From Streptomyces sp. NBC_00102 (GTDB lineage Bacteria; Actinomycetota; Actinomycetes; Streptomycetales; Streptomycetaceae): a stretch of 64,000 nt of DNA. The notes below the pieces were generated by a model. It saw nothing but the letters and a program-made list of their open reading frames with translations. It had not been told where the DNA came from and made no database searches. Both the position numbers and the translations under genes were made by a program. The stretch is taken from contig NZ_JAPEMC010000001.1 of the NCBI RefSeq assembly GCF_026343115.1, positions 2,976,001 to 3,040,000 of the forward strand. The letters are read 5' to 3'. Positions 51,757 to 60,436 of this stretch are shown piece after piece; the first letter of the stretch is position 1, and each line of letters begins with the position of its first letter.

Positions 51757-53247
51757 TCAGCCGATCATCCGGCCCACCAGGTAGACGGCCGGGGCCGCGG
51801 CGGTGAGCGGCAGCGCCACACCGGCCGTCATGTGGACGAACCGGGACGGGTAGTCGTAACTGGCCGCCCGAAGTCCGACGAGGGCGCAGACACCCGCCGC
51901 GACACCCGACAGCACCGCACCCGCCAGACCGATCCCGGCCAGCGAGCCCGCCACCGCACCCAGTGCGGCGGCCGCGACCAGCGCCCCGGCCACGGAGGCC
52001 GGTCCGGGAAGCGGCAGCGCGCGGACGAGCGCGGCGGCGGCGACCGCGACCGAGCCCGCGACCACCACGTCCGGGTCCGCCGCGAGGTACCCGCCCGCCA
52101 GCACGGCCAAGGCCGCCGACACGACGGTGGCCATCAGCCCGTACATGCGCTCGTCGGCCCCCGCGTGGCTCCGCAGCTGGAGCACGAGGGTGAGCAGCAC
52201 CCACACCCCGAGCGTGCCGAGCAGGGCGGCCGGGCCGTGCTCACGGCCGGCGGCGAGCAGCGCGATGTCCGCGACGAACCCGCCGAGGAAAGCCAGCGCG
52301 ATGCCCTGCCTGGCCGGCCACATGCCGTTGAGCCGGAACCACCCGGCCGCCGTGACGGCCTGGAGCAGCACCAGCGGTACGGCCAGCGCGTACTGGCCGA
52401 CCGAGGCACCGACCGCCAGCAGCAGCGCGAGGACGGCGGTCAGCGCGGCGGGCTGCGTGCCCGGCGCGATGATCGGCGACCGGCCCTCGGCGCGGGCGCG
52501 CTGGGCGTCGGTGATCCGGGTGTTCCCGACCGTGGTGGGAGCGCCGTACCCGTCCGTGCCGGGCTGTGCCGCAGCCGGAGCCGGCGCGGGCGCGGCGGAT
52601 GCCGCCGGGGCTGCCGGTGCGTACGGGCCGGACGCGCCGAACCGCTCCGCGGCGGGAGCCGGGGACGCCGGGGCCCGGTGAGCCACCGGGACCTCGGGGG
52701 GCAGCGGGTACGAACCCGACACGGGAGCCTGCGCCCCGGTGACGGGCGGCAGAAAGGCCGTCTGCTCCGCGTCGGGCGCGGCCTGCTGCGGCTGCGGCCG
52801 GGGCTGCGAGGACGCCTGCTGCTGGGGCTGCCCCCATGCCCGCTGCGGTCCCTGCTGCGGGGCGTACGCCTGCTGCGGCGTGTACGCCTGCTGCGGCGTG
52901 TACGCCTGCTGCGGCTGCCCGTAAGGCGACGGGGCCTGCCCGTACGCCTGCGGGGCGGCCTGCCCGTACTGCTGCTGGGGCTGCGCGTGCCCGTAGGACT
53001 GCTCGGGCTGCGGCTGCCCGAAGGACTGCTGGGGCTGCTGGAACTGCTGTTGCGGCTGGACCGTGGGCTGGTACTGAGTGTCCCAGGTCTGGGCCTGCCA
53101 GGTCTGCGTGGACCCGATGTCCTCGGCGGCGTACGGCTGGTCCGGGTAGGCGTGCCCGGGGTACGCCTCGGCGCCGTCGCCGTACGGGTACGGCTCCTGG
53201 CCCTGCGGCCGGGCGCCGCTCTGGTCCCTGTTCTGTGCGCTGCTCAT
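51757..53247 (-). CDS. Integral membrane protein with Gln/Pro/Tyr-rich cytoplasmic tail
   Basis: The 496-residue protein has a disordered N-terminal region (about 1-265) of Gln, Pro and Tyr repeats such as QPQQQFQQPQQ and AYTPQQ. The C-terminal part (about 270-496) has about eight membrane helices (ALTAVLALLLAVGASVGQYAL onward). The tail resembles low-complexity domains that mediate condensate or scaffold formation. Function unknown; it is conserved next to the moaD-like gene in Streptomyces as far as I recall. Ten bases separate it from moaD upstream, so they are one operon. Confidence 0.8.
   Translation of the reverse strand: MSSAQNRDQSGARPQGQEPYPYGDGAEAYPGHAYPDQPYAAEDIGSTQTWQAQTWDTQYQPTVQPQQQFQQPQQSFGQPQPEQSYGHAQPQQQYGQAAPQAYGQAPSPYGQPQQAYTPQQAYTPQQAYAPQQGPQRAWGQPQQQASSQPRPQPQQAAPDAEQTAFLPPVTGAQAPVSGSYPLPPEVPVAHRAPASPAPAAERFGASGPYAPAAPAASAAPAPAPAAAQPGTDGYGAPTTVGNTRITDAQRARAEGRSPIIAPGTQPAALTAVLALLLAVGASVGQYALAVPLVLLQAVTAAGWFRLNGMWPARQGIALAFLGGFVADIALLAAGREHGPAALLGTLGVWVLLTLVLQLRSHAGADERMYGLMATVVSAALAVLAGGYLAADPDVVVAGSVAVAAAALVRALPLPGPASVAGALVAAAALGAVAGSLAGIGLAGAVLSGVAAGVCALVGLRAASYDYPSRFVHMTAGVALPLTAAAPAVYLVGRMIG
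52865..52918. repeat. Three 18-bp tandem repeats in the Q/P-rich region
   Basis: TACGCCTGCTGCGGCGTG occurs at 52865-52882 and 52883-52900, and with two changes at 52901-52918. It encodes AYTPQQ/AYAPQQ units on the minus strand. Confidence 0.85.
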
Positions 53248-53257
53248 CGTCTCCGGT

Positions 53258-53512
53258 TCACCCTCCTGCGAACGGCGGGAGCACCTCGACCGTGCCGCCC
53301 TCGGCAAGGCGTACCGTCTCATGCCGCCGTGTCCCGACCGGATCGCCGTCGATCAGGAACGAGCACCTCGTGAGCACGCGCACCAGCTCTCCGGGGTGAC
53401 GTCTCCGCGCGTCGTCCAGCGCCTCGGCCAGTGTCGTCGCCGCGTACGGCTCCTCGGCCGTGCCCGCGGCGGCCTTGGCCGCGGCCCAGTAGCGGATCGT
53501 GCCCGCCGCCAT
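53258..53512 (-). CDS. MoaD/ThiS-family sulfur carrier protein
   Basis: The 84-residue product has a ubiquitin-like fold: GTIRYWAAAKAAAGTAEEPYAATTLAEALDDARRRHPGELVRVL, then SFLIDGDPV and VEVLPPFAGG. The C-terminal GG is the site of adenylation and thiocarboxylation. Which pathway it serves (molybdopterin, thiamine or another) cannot be told without its activating enzyme. ATG 53512 is used. It overlaps no gene and leads into the membrane protein gene. Confidence 0.85.
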   Translation of the reverse strand: MAAGTIRYWAAAKAAAGTAEEPYAATTLAEALDDARRRHPGELVRVLTRCSFLIDGDPVGTRRHETVRLAEGGTVEVLPPFAGG

Positions 53513-53633
53513 GGCGGCACCCCTCTCGTCGTCCGTCCGTCGTCTCGTCACACGCATCACACACGTCGCACACGCCACATGGGTCACGCGGAACTCCGCG
53601 CCCGGACGTGCCGCGCGCGCTGTCCATGATGGG

Positions 53634-54563
53634 TCACCCGCCGACCGCCCAATCCGCCATCCGGCCGAGCAGGGTCTCGTCCGCCGCGTTCTCGGCGTGT
53701 CCCATGCCCCGCTCCAGCCACAGCTCGGCGGCGCCCTCGGCCGCCGCGTCGGCCAGCATCCGGGGGTGGTCCAGCGGGAAGTACGGGTCCCGGTCGCCGT
53801 GCACCACCAGTAGCGGGGCGGGCGCGATCAGCGGGACCGCCTGCACCGGGGAGAGCGGCACCGGGTCCCAGTCCTCGTCGTGGATGCGGGTGCCCAGCCC
53901 GTACCGGCCGACCAGCCGTCCGGTGGGGCGGGTGACCAGCCAGTGCAGCCGGCGCATCGACGCGGTGCCCCGGTAGTACCAGCGGGCCGGGGAGCTGACC
54001 GAGATCACGGCGTCGACGTGGGCGAAGCCCGCGGCAGGACCCGCGGCAAGACCCGCGGCAGGGCCGGGAGCGAGGCCCTGGGCGAGACCCCCGGCAGGAA
54101 CGGAGGATTTCACCACCCCCCGAACGGCCCCCTCTCCGTCTACGGATTCCTTCGTATACAGAGCGGCCTGCCGGAGAACCACGGAACCCCCCATGGAGAA
54201 CCCGACCGTAACGATTCTGCGGTGTCCCAGAGATCTCGCCCAGGCCACCGCGGCGGCCAGATCGAGGACCTCGCGATCCCCCACGGTGGACTTTCCGCCG
54301 GACTTTCCGTGGCCCCGGAAGGAGAAGGTCACCACGGCCGCACGCTGCAGGAACACCCTCGCGGCACGCCGGACGGCGGGCCGGTCGAGGGCGCCGGTGA
54401 AACCGTGTGCGACCACGATCGCCGTCTGCTCCGCGACCCCTGTGGCACCCGGCACGGCACCTGCCGTACACGGCTCGTACACCGCCTCCACCGGGACCCC
54501 GTCATCGGTGAGCAATGTGGCGTACTGAGGGGTTCGCGTGATCAAGGGAACAGAAGAACTCAC
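53634..54563 (-). CDS. Alpha/beta-hydrolase
   Basis: A 309-residue serine hydrolase. It has an oxyanion strand IVVAHGFTGALDRP (HG motif), the nucleophile elbow GFSMGGSVVL, an acid in HGDRDPYFPLDHP and the His in GMGHAENA. A Gly/Ala-rich insertion (GLAQGLAPGPAAGLAAGPAAGFA) sits in the cap region. GTG 54563 is preferred over ATG 54590 because GAGGG lies seven bases before it. Similar proteins are often annotated as peptidases or esterases; the substrate is unknown. It is divergent from glnR. Confidence 0.82.
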   Translation of the reverse strand: MSSSVPLITRTPQYATLLTDDGVPVEAVYEPCTAGAVPGATGVAEQTAIVVAHGFTGALDRPAVRRAARVFLQRAAVVTFSFRGHGKSGGKSTVGDREVLDLAAAVAWARSLGHRRIVTVGFSMGGSVVLRQAALYTKESVDGEGAVRGVVKSSVPAGGLAQGLAPGPAAGLAAGPAAGFAHVDAVISVSSPARWYYRGTASMRRLHWLVTRPTGRLVGRYGLGTRIHDEDWDPVPLSPVQAVPLIAPAPLLVVHGDRDPYFPLDHPRMLADAAAEGAAELWLERGMGHAENAADETLLGRMADWAVGG

Positions 54564-54611
54564 GAATCGACCCTCGGAGAGTGAACTCATGTGGGCTATT
54601 CTGCTGCGAAG

Positions 54612-54644
54612 AGGATCCGGGCAGAGCAGCCCCCGGATCCTTTT
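54612..54644 (+). terminator. Terminator-like hairpin in the hydrolase/glnR gap
   Basis: AGGATCCGGG at 54612-54621 pairs with 54632-54641, and a TTTT run (54641-54644) follows. On the plus strand it is a good rho-independent terminator, though no plus-strand gene ends nearby. It may stop antisense transcription into glnR or end a small RNA. Confidence 0.55.
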
Positions 54645-54660
54645 GTGCTTTCCGCGCGTT

Positions 54661-54676
54661 GTTACGGAGACGTTTC
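54661..54676 (-). promoter_or_regulatory. Possible GlnR half-site pair
   Basis: On the minus strand the sequence is GAAAC-GTCTCC-GTAAC, matching one b-site/a-site step of the Streptomyces GlnR box (gTnAC-n6-GaAAC). Only one pair is clear, so binding is uncertain. Confidence 0.3.
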
Positions 54677-54839
54677 AACAAGCTCAGCGACCCCAGGGCG
54701 CGGGGCCGCAGCCGTAAAACCTGTATGACGAATACCGCAAGGTGTGGTCGTACAGCCGTGCAGTACGAAGTGATGCCGCATCTCCCCCGGGCACGACCCG
54801 GGAGTGCCCCTCTCAGAGGGAACGAGGAGGACCGACGTA

Positions 54840-54899
54840 ATGGGCGAGCGAAACGTGCACCACGATCGACCGACGACCGAGGCAGGTGAGCGGCGATGA
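54840..54899 (+). CDS. 19-residue leader ORF translationally coupled to glnR
   Basis: ATG 54840 follows GAGGAGG by nine bases, the best ribosome site in the area. It encodes [19 protein letters not shown] and stops at TGA 54897-54899, which overlaps the glnR start codon (ATGA). GlnR itself has a weaker AGGTGAG site inside this ORF. This is an arrangement for coupling GlnR translation to the leader. I do not know a published description. Confidence 0.6.
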   Translation: MGERNVHHDRPTTEAGERR

Positions 54900-55693
54900 G
54901 CTCACTGCTGCTCCTGACGAATGCCCTTCAACCGTCGACGGAGGTGCTCCCCGCCCTCGGTCTTCTGCTCCACAGCGTGCGGGTGGCCCCCGCCGAGGGA
55001 CCCGCTCTCGTCGACACCCCCAGTGCCGACGTCATCCTGGTCGACGGACGGCGGGACCTCCCGCAGGTCCGCTCCCTCTGCCAGCTGCTCCGCTCCACCG
55101 GACCCGGCTGTCCGCTGATCCTCGTCGTCACCGAGGGCGGTCTCGCGGCCGTCACCGCCGACTGGGGCATCGACGACGTGCTGCTGGACACAGCGGGTCC
55201 CGCCGAGGTCGAGGCCCGGCTCCGGCTCGCCACCGGACGGCAGCAGATCACCGCCGACGACTCCCCCATGGAGATCCGCAACGGTGACCTCTCCGTGGAC
55301 GAGGCGACCTACAGCGCGAAGCTCAAGGGCCGGGTCCTGGACCTGACCTTCAAGGAGTTCGAGCTGCTCAAGTACCTCGCGCAGCACCCGGGCCGGGTCT
55401 TCACCCGCGCCCAGCTGCTCCAGGAGGTCTGGGGGTACGACTACTTCGGCGGTACGCGCACGGTCGACGTCCACGTACGGCGGCTGCGCGCCAAGCTCGG
55501 CCCCGAGCACGAGTCGCTCATCGGCACGGTCCGCAACGTCGGTTACCGCTTCGTCGCACCGGAGAAGGCCGACCGGAAGCAGCCGGCCCAGGAACCGGCC
55601 CAGCGGGGCGGCTCGCAGCCGGACCGGCCGTCGGAGAAACCCGAGTCGGCGGAGGTCGCCGAGGAACCCGTGGTCGAGCCTGTGAAGAGGTAG
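54896..55693 (+). CDS. glnR: GlnR, global nitrogen regulator (atypical response regulator)
   Basis: The 265-residue protein begins [26 protein letters not shown] as in all Streptomyces GlnR. The receiver domain (about 1-115) keeps an Asp at about 50 (ILVDGRRD) but lacks the full phosphorylation pocket; GlnR works as an unphosphorylated dimer. The OmpR-type winged helix (about 130-225) is almost invariant ([31 protein letters not shown] ... VRNVGYRFV). The tail (about 226-265) is Pro/Glu-rich and variable. It controls glnA, amtB, nas and others. It overlaps the leader ORF by four bases. Confidence 0.97.
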   Translation: MSSLLLLTNALQPSTEVLPALGLLLHSVRVAPAEGPALVDTPSADVILVDGRRDLPQVRSLCQLLRSTGPGCPLILVVTEGGLAAVTADWGIDDVLLDTAGPAEVEARLRLATGRQQITADDSPMEIRNGDLSVDEATYSAKLKGRVLDLTFKEFELLKYLAQHPGRVFTRAQLLQEVWGYDYFGGTRTVDVHVRRLRAKLGPEHESLIGTVRNVGYRFVAPEKADRKQPAQEPAQRGGSQPDRPSEKPESAEVAEEPVVEPVKR

Positions 55694-55717
55694 TTCCATC
55701 CGCGTAGACTGCCGCGC

Positions 55718-56761
55718 GTGGCCAAGGTGACGCGGGACGATGTGGCAAGACTGGCGGGTACGTCGACCGCGGTCGTCAGCTACGTCATCAACAACGGACC
55801 CAGGCCGGTCGCCCCGGCCACGCGCGAGCGGGTACTCGCCGCCATCAAGGAGCTGGGCTACCGGCCCGACCGGGTTGCCCAGGCGATGGCGTCGAGGCGG
55901 ACCGACCTCATAGGAATGATCGTGCCGGACGCCCGGCAAGCGTTCTTCGCGGAGATGGCGCACGCCGTCGAACAGGCCGCCGCCGAGCGCGGGAAAATGG
56001 TCCTCGTCGGCAACTCCGACTACCGCGACGAGCGCGAGGTCCACTACCTCCGGGCGTTCCTCGGCATGCGGGTCTCCGGGCTGATCCTGGTCAGTCAGGG
56101 CCCCAGCGAACGGGCCGCCGCCGAGATAGAGGCGTGGGACGCCCGGGTGGTGCTGCTGCACGAGCGCCCCGAGGCGATCGACGACGTCGCGGTGGTCACC
56201 GACGACGTCGGCGGCGCCCAGCTCGCCACCCGCCACCTGCTGGAACACGGCTACGAGTACGTCGCCTGCCTCGGCGGCGTGGAGTCCACCCCGTCCGTCG
56301 GCGACCCGGTCGCCGACCACGTCGAGGGCTGGCGCCGGGCGATGCACGAGTCGGGCCGCTCCACCGAGGGCCGCCTCTTCCAGGCCCCGTACAACCGTTA
56401 CGACGCCTACCAGGTGGCGCTCGGGCTGCTCGCCGGTCCGGACAGGCCGCCGGCCATCTTCTGCTCCACCGACGACCAGGCCATCGGCGTCCTGCGGGCC
56501 GCCCGCGAGCTGCGCATCGACGTGCCCGGCGAGCTGGCGGTGGCGGGCTTCGACGACGTCAAGGAAGCCGGGCTCACCGACCCGCCGCTGACCACGGTCT
56601 TCTCGGACCGCCCGGCGATGGCGCGGGCCGCCGTCGACCTGGTGCTCGACGACTCGCTGCGTGTCTCCGGCTCCCGCCGCGAGCGGCTGAAGCAGTTCCC
56701 CTCCGCGCTGGTGGTGCGGCGCTCCTGCGGCTGCGGCGAACCCTCGCCGCTCACGCCGTAA
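55718..56761 (+). CDS. LacI-family transcriptional regulator
   Basis: The 347-residue regulator has a LacI HTH at about 1-50 ([51 protein letters not shown]) with hinge helix [10 protein letters not shown]. The periplasmic-binding-like core (about 62-330) includes [32 protein letters not shown] and ends in an [11 protein letters not shown] tail. The start is GTG 55718, 24 bases after glnR. Its effector and targets are unknown. Confidence 0.9.
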   Translation: MAKVTRDDVARLAGTSTAVVSYVINNGPRPVAPATRERVLAAIKELGYRPDRVAQAMASRRTDLIGMIVPDARQAFFAEMAHAVEQAAAERGKMVLVGNSDYRDEREVHYLRAFLGMRVSGLILVSQGPSERAAAEIEAWDARVVLLHERPEAIDDVAVVTDDVGGAQLATRHLLEHGYEYVACLGGVESTPSVGDPVADHVEGWRRAMHESGRSTEGRLFQAPYNRYDAYQVALGLLAGPDRPPAIFCSTDDQAIGVLRAARELRIDVPGELAVAGFDDVKEAGLTDPPLTTVFSDRPAMARAAVDLVLDDSLRVSGSRRERLKQFPSALVVRRSCGCGEPSPLTP

Positions 56762-56850
56762 CGAGCCCGCGCACGCCGTAACGAGCCCGCGCACGCGCTG
56801 AGCCCGCGCACTCCCTGAGCCCGCGCACCCCGTAAACCCGCGCACTCCGT
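56757..56850. repeat. Tandem 20-bp and 14-bp GC-rich repeats after the LacI gene
   Basis: GTAACGAGCCCGCGCACGCC occurs twice in tandem (from 56757), then GCTGAGCCCGCGCACTCC-like copies follow. In all the core GCCCGCGCAC is present five times, or as ACCCGCGCAC in the last. It is noncoding and carries no clear stem. Confidence 0.75.
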
Positions 56851-56955
56851 GGGAAAGCCGCCTCCGGCCTCCGCTTATCCGGGCCCTACGAGGTTCTGCC
56901 CGGCTTCTCAGCGGGGGCTCAGGCTCCTCTCATGTTCCGCGGACACGCTTTCCTC

Positions 56956-58185
56956 ATGACTGAGAGCCACCGCCCGAGCGGCGAGTACCCGACGTATCCC
57001 ACGTACGGCAACGACTCGTACGGCACCGAGTCGCACCCCGCACCGGAGCCGGCCGCCGGCGGCGCGTACCCGCCGCCCCCGGCGTACGAGCCGGCCCAGC
57101 CGATCGCCGTGGACCCGCAGACCACCGTGTGGCCGGGCGGCGCGGCAGGCGGCGCGGGCGGCGGCGGGTTCTCGGACTTCCCCGAGTACGCGGGCTACCC
57201 CGCTCCCGCACCGCTCCCCCAGGAGCCCGCGCGGAAGGTGAAGCGGCCCTACGCGCTCCTCGCGGCGGTCGCCATCGCGGCGGCGGCGATCGGCGGCGGC
57301 ACCGCCACCCTGGTCGGCGGCCTCGCGGACAACGGCTCCGGCTCCACCAGCGCGAGCAGCGTCGTCAGCGGCACCACCGTCTCGGCCGGCAGCGCGGGCA
57401 CCGTCGCCGGGGTCGCTGCCGCCGTCTCCCCCGCGATCGTCGAGATCGGTGCCACCTCCACCGCGGGCGACTCCACCGGCTCCGGCGTGGTCGTCACCTC
57501 GGACGGCGAGATCGTCACCAACAACCACGTGATCACCGGCGCCTCCGAGATCAAGGTGACCCTCTCCACCGGCAAGAGCTACACCGCGAACGTGGTCGGC
57601 ACCGACCCGGACAAGGACCTCGCCCTCATCAAGCTGGAGAACGCGAGCGGTCTGAAGACCGCCACCCTCGGCGACTCCTCCAACGTCGCGGTCGGCGACC
57701 AGGTCGTGGCGATCGGCTCCCCCGAGGGCCTGACCGGCACCGTCACCAGCGGCATCATCTCCGCGCTGGACCGGGACGTCACCGTCGCCAAGGAGGAGAG
57801 CGACTCCAGCTCCAGCGGCTCGGACAGCTCCGGAGGCTCCGGCGGCTCGGGCGGGTTCGGCGGCTTCGGCGGGAGCCAGGGCGGCAGCGGCAGCGAGCAG
57901 TGGCCCTTCGAGTTCGGCGGCCAGCAGTTCAACGGCGACACCGGCTCCTCCACCACCACCTACAAGGCGCTCCAGACCGACGCCTCGCTCAACCCGGGCA
58001 ACTCCGGCGGCGCGCTGATCAACATGAACGGCCAGATCATCGGCATCAACTCCGCGATGTACAGCCCCAGCTCGTCCAGCAGCACCAGCGGCTCCAGCGC
58101 CGGCAGCGTCGGCCTCGGCTTCGCCATCCCCGTCGACACGGTCAAGGCCGACCTGGAGAACCTGCGTTCCGGCGACGCCTCCTGA
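56956..58185 (+). CDS. HtrA/DegP-like membrane-anchored serine protease
   Basis: A 409-residue trypsin-like protease. Cytoplasmic tail about 1-95 is Tyr/Pro/Gly-rich; a membrane helix spans about 100-122 (YALLAAVAIAAAAIGGGTATLVGGL). The external protease domain has catalytic His (TNNHVITG), Asp (PDKDLALIKL) and Ser (LNPGNSGGALINM). A Ser/Gly-rich loop of 60 residues (SSSGSDSSGGSGG) is inserted between them. There is no PDZ domain. It probably handles misfolded exported proteins; the following two-component pair may control it. ATG 56956 is preferred over 56932. Confidence 0.92.
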   Translation: MTESHRPSGEYPTYPTYGNDSYGTESHPAPEPAAGGAYPPPPAYEPAQPIAVDPQTTVWPGGAAGGAGGGGFSDFPEYAGYPAPAPLPQEPARKVKRPYALLAAVAIAAAAIGGGTATLVGGLADNGSGSTSASSVVSGTTVSAGSAGTVAGVAAAVSPAIVEIGATSTAGDSTGSGVVVTSDGEIVTNNHVITGASEIKVTLSTGKSYTANVVGTDPDKDLALIKLENASGLKTATLGDSSNVAVGDQVVAIGSPEGLTGTVTSGIISALDRDVTVAKEESDSSSSGSDSSGGSGGSGGFGGFGGSQGGSGSEQWPFEFGGQQFNGDTGSSTTTYKALQTDASLNPGNSGGALINMNGQIIGINSAMYSPSSSSSTSGSSAGSVGLGFAIPVDTVKADLENLRSGDAS

Positions 58186-58280
58186 TCACCGCCGAACCCC
58201 TGGTCCCACCGCCCGGCGTGCGAGGCTGAGACCACCCACAGCTGCTCCGCGCAGCCGAGCCGAGAAGAGGACGCCGAGCG

Positions 58281-59012
58281 ATGAGCCCCGCCGAAGACGA
58301 TCCGCAGCGCATCCTGATCGTCGACGACGAACCCGCCGTACGCGAGGCGCTCCAGCGCAGCCTCGCGTTCGAGGGGTACGCCACCGAGGTCGCGGTCGAC
58401 GGCTACGACGCCCTCACCAAGGCCGAGGCGTACCACCCCGACCTCATCGTGCTGGACATCCAGATGCCCCGGATGGACGGCCTCACCGCCGCACGCCGCA
58501 TCCGGGCCACCGGGACCACCACCCCCATCCTCATGCTCACCGCCCGCGACACCGTGGGCGACCGGGTCACCGGTCTCGACGCGGGCGCCGACGACTACCT
58601 CGTCAAGCCCTTCGAGCTGGACGAGCTCTTCGCCCGTATCCGTGCCCTGCTGCGCCGCAGCTCCTACGCGGCGGCGCAGCAGGGCGCGGACATCTCCGAC
58701 GACGACGTGCTCTCCTTCGCCGACCTGCGCATGGACCTCGCCACCCGCGAGGTCACCCGGGGCAACCGCCCCGTCGAGCTGACCCGTACCGAGTTCACCC
58801 TGCTGGAGATGTTCCTCGCGCACCCGCGCCAGGTCCTCACCCGCGAACAGATCCTCAAGGCCGTCTGGGGCTTCGACTTCGAGCCCAGTTCCAACTCCCT
58901 GGACGTGTACGTGATGTACCTGCGCCGCAAGACCGAGGCCGGCGGCGAACCCCGCCTCGTGCACACCGTGCGCGGCGTGGGGTACGCCCTGCGTGCCGGA
59001 GGTGAGGGGTGA
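58281..59012 (+). CDS. OmpR-family response regulator
   Basis: The 243-residue regulator has a receiver (about 8-122) with [12 protein letters not shown], Asp in [13 protein letters not shown] and Lys in [12 protein letters not shown]. The OmpR winged helix (about 140-240) has [53 protein letters not shown]. It forms an operon with the kinase gene (GTGA overlap). The neighbouring protease suggests an envelope-stress role similar to MprAB/PepD of mycobacteria, which is inference. GAAGAGGA lies ahead of ATG 58281. Confidence 0.92.
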   Translation: MSPAEDDPQRILIVDDEPAVREALQRSLAFEGYATEVAVDGYDALTKAEAYHPDLIVLDIQMPRMDGLTAARRIRATGTTTPILMLTARDTVGDRVTGLDAGADDYLVKPFELDELFARIRALLRRSSYAAAQQGADISDDDVLSFADLRMDLATREVTRGNRPVELTRTEFTLLEMFLAHPRQVLTREQILKAVWGFDFEPSSNSLDVYVMYLRRKTEAGGEPRLVHTVRGVGYALRAGGEG

Positions 59013-60415
59013 GGCGCCTGGTCCGCAGGCTCCGCACCCTGCCGCTCCGCTCCCGCCTCGCCCTGCTCGTCGCCCTCGCGGTGGCCGTCGCGGTGGCGGC
59101 GGTCGCGGTGGCCTGCTGGTTCGTGACCAAGCAGCAGCTGGAAGAGCGCATGGACGAGTCGCTGCGCAGCTCGCGGGTGGACGACGTGACCGGTCTGCTC
59201 GCCTCCTGCGACAGCGGTAACCAGCAGCAGATGCCCCCCTTCGTGGGCGGCGTCTCCGTCCAGGTCATCAATTCGAGAGGCACCGTCTGCGCCGGCGACG
59301 AGGACGCCCAACTCCCGGTGACCGAAGCCGACATCGCGGTGGCCGAAGGCCGGGAGCCCTACACCCTGCATACCGAGACCGCCGAGAACGGCGTACGGAT
59401 GCGGGTCTACACCTACCACCTGATCACCCGGCCCCCCACCGACTACGCGGTCACCATCGGCCGCCCGATGAGCGAGATCGACGACCCGCTCTCCGCGCTC
59501 GCCTGGCTGCTCCTCGTCGTCTCCGGGATCGGCGTCGTCGCCGCCGGGGCGGCGGGCATGTGGATCGCCCGCTCCGGGCTGCGCCCGGTGGACGAACTGA
59601 CCCTGGCGGTCGAGCACGTGGCCCGCACCGAGGACCTGACCGTCCGCATCCCGGTGGAGGGCGAGGACGAGATCGCCCGGCTGTCGCGTTCCTTCAACTC
59701 GATGACCGCCTCGCTCGCGACCTCCCGCGACCGCCAGTCGCAGCTGATCGCCGACGCGGGCCACGAACTGCGCACCCCGCTGACCTCGCTCCGTACCAAC
59801 ATCGAGCTGCTGGCCCGCAGCGAGGAGACCGGCCGGGCCATCCCGCCCGACGACCGCAAGGCCCTGATGGCCTCGGTCACCGCCCAGATGACGGAGCTGG
59901 CCGCGCTCATCGGCGACCTCCAGGAGCTGGCCCGCCCGGACGCCGCCCAGCCCGGCCCGCTGGAGGTCGTGGGCCTGCACGACATCACCCGTACCGCCCT
60001 GCAACGCGCCCGGCTGCGCGGCCCCGAGCTGACCATCACCGCCGAGCTGGCCCCCTGGTACGTACGCGGCGAACCGGCCGCCCTCCAGCGGGCGATCGTC
60101 AACATCCTCGACAACGCGGTGAAGTTCAGCCCGCCCCGGGGATCCATCGAAGTGACTTTGAACCGAGGCGAGTTGAAGGTCCGCGACCACGGTCCCGGCA
60201 TCCCCGCCGACGACCTCCCGCACGTCTTCGAACGCTTCTGGCGCTCCCCCTCCGCCCGCCAACTACCCGGCTCCGGACTCGGGTTGTCGATCGTCGCCCG
60301 CTCGGTCCAGCAGTCCGGCGGCGAGGTCTCCCTGCGCCCGGCAGGCGACGGCGACGGCACAGAGGCGGTCATCCGGCTGCCGGGTGCTCCTACGCCGCCG
60401 CCGGAGATCGGCTGA
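59009..60415 (+). CDS. Sensor histidine kinase, MprB-like
   Basis: The 468-residue kinase has two membrane helices (about 17-37 and 163-186) around an external sensor domain of about 125 residues. A HAMP domain follows (about 187-240, [29 protein letters not shown]). HisKA has the phosphoacceptor in [17 protein letters not shown]; HATPase has [21 protein letters not shown] and [13 protein letters not shown]. The layout matches MprB of mycobacteria. GTG 59009 overlaps the regulator stop by four bases. Partner of the upstream regulator. Confidence 0.92.
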   Translation: MRRLVRRLRTLPLRSRLALLVALAVAVAVAAVAVACWFVTKQQLEERMDESLRSSRVDDVTGLLASCDSGNQQQMPPFVGGVSVQVINSRGTVCAGDEDAQLPVTEADIAVAEGREPYTLHTETAENGVRMRVYTYHLITRPPTDYAVTIGRPMSEIDDPLSALAWLLLVVSGIGVVAAGAAGMWIARSGLRPVDELTLAVEHVARTEDLTVRIPVEGEDEIARLSRSFNSMTASLATSRDRQSQLIADAGHELRTPLTSLRTNIELLARSEETGRAIPPDDRKALMASVTAQMTELAALIGDLQELARPDAAQPGPLEVVGLHDITRTALQRARLRGPELTITAELAPWYVRGEPAALQRAIVNILDNAVKFSPPRGSIEVTLNRGELKVRDHGPGIPADDLPHVFERFWRSPSARQLPGSGLGLSIVARSVQQSGGEVSLRPAGDGDGTEAVIRLPGAPTPPPEIG

Positions 60416-60436
60416 GGGACGGGGCGAGGACGGGCG

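Larger units (their letters stand above)
54564..54839. other. Intergenic region upstream of glnR
   Basis: This gap holds a terminator-like hairpin near the hydrolase gene, GAAAC-n6-GTAAC-type half-sites (54661-54676) and the start of the glnR leader, with two short hairpins at 54786-54802 (CCCGGG arms) and 54808-54820 (CCCTC/GAGGG). No further gene is seen. Confidence 0.5.

Noticed and set aside
54586..54720. Second small plus-strand ORF (MWAILLRRG...) before glnR
   Set aside because: It has no ribosome site and crosses the terminator hairpin; the coupled 19-codon ORF is far better supported.
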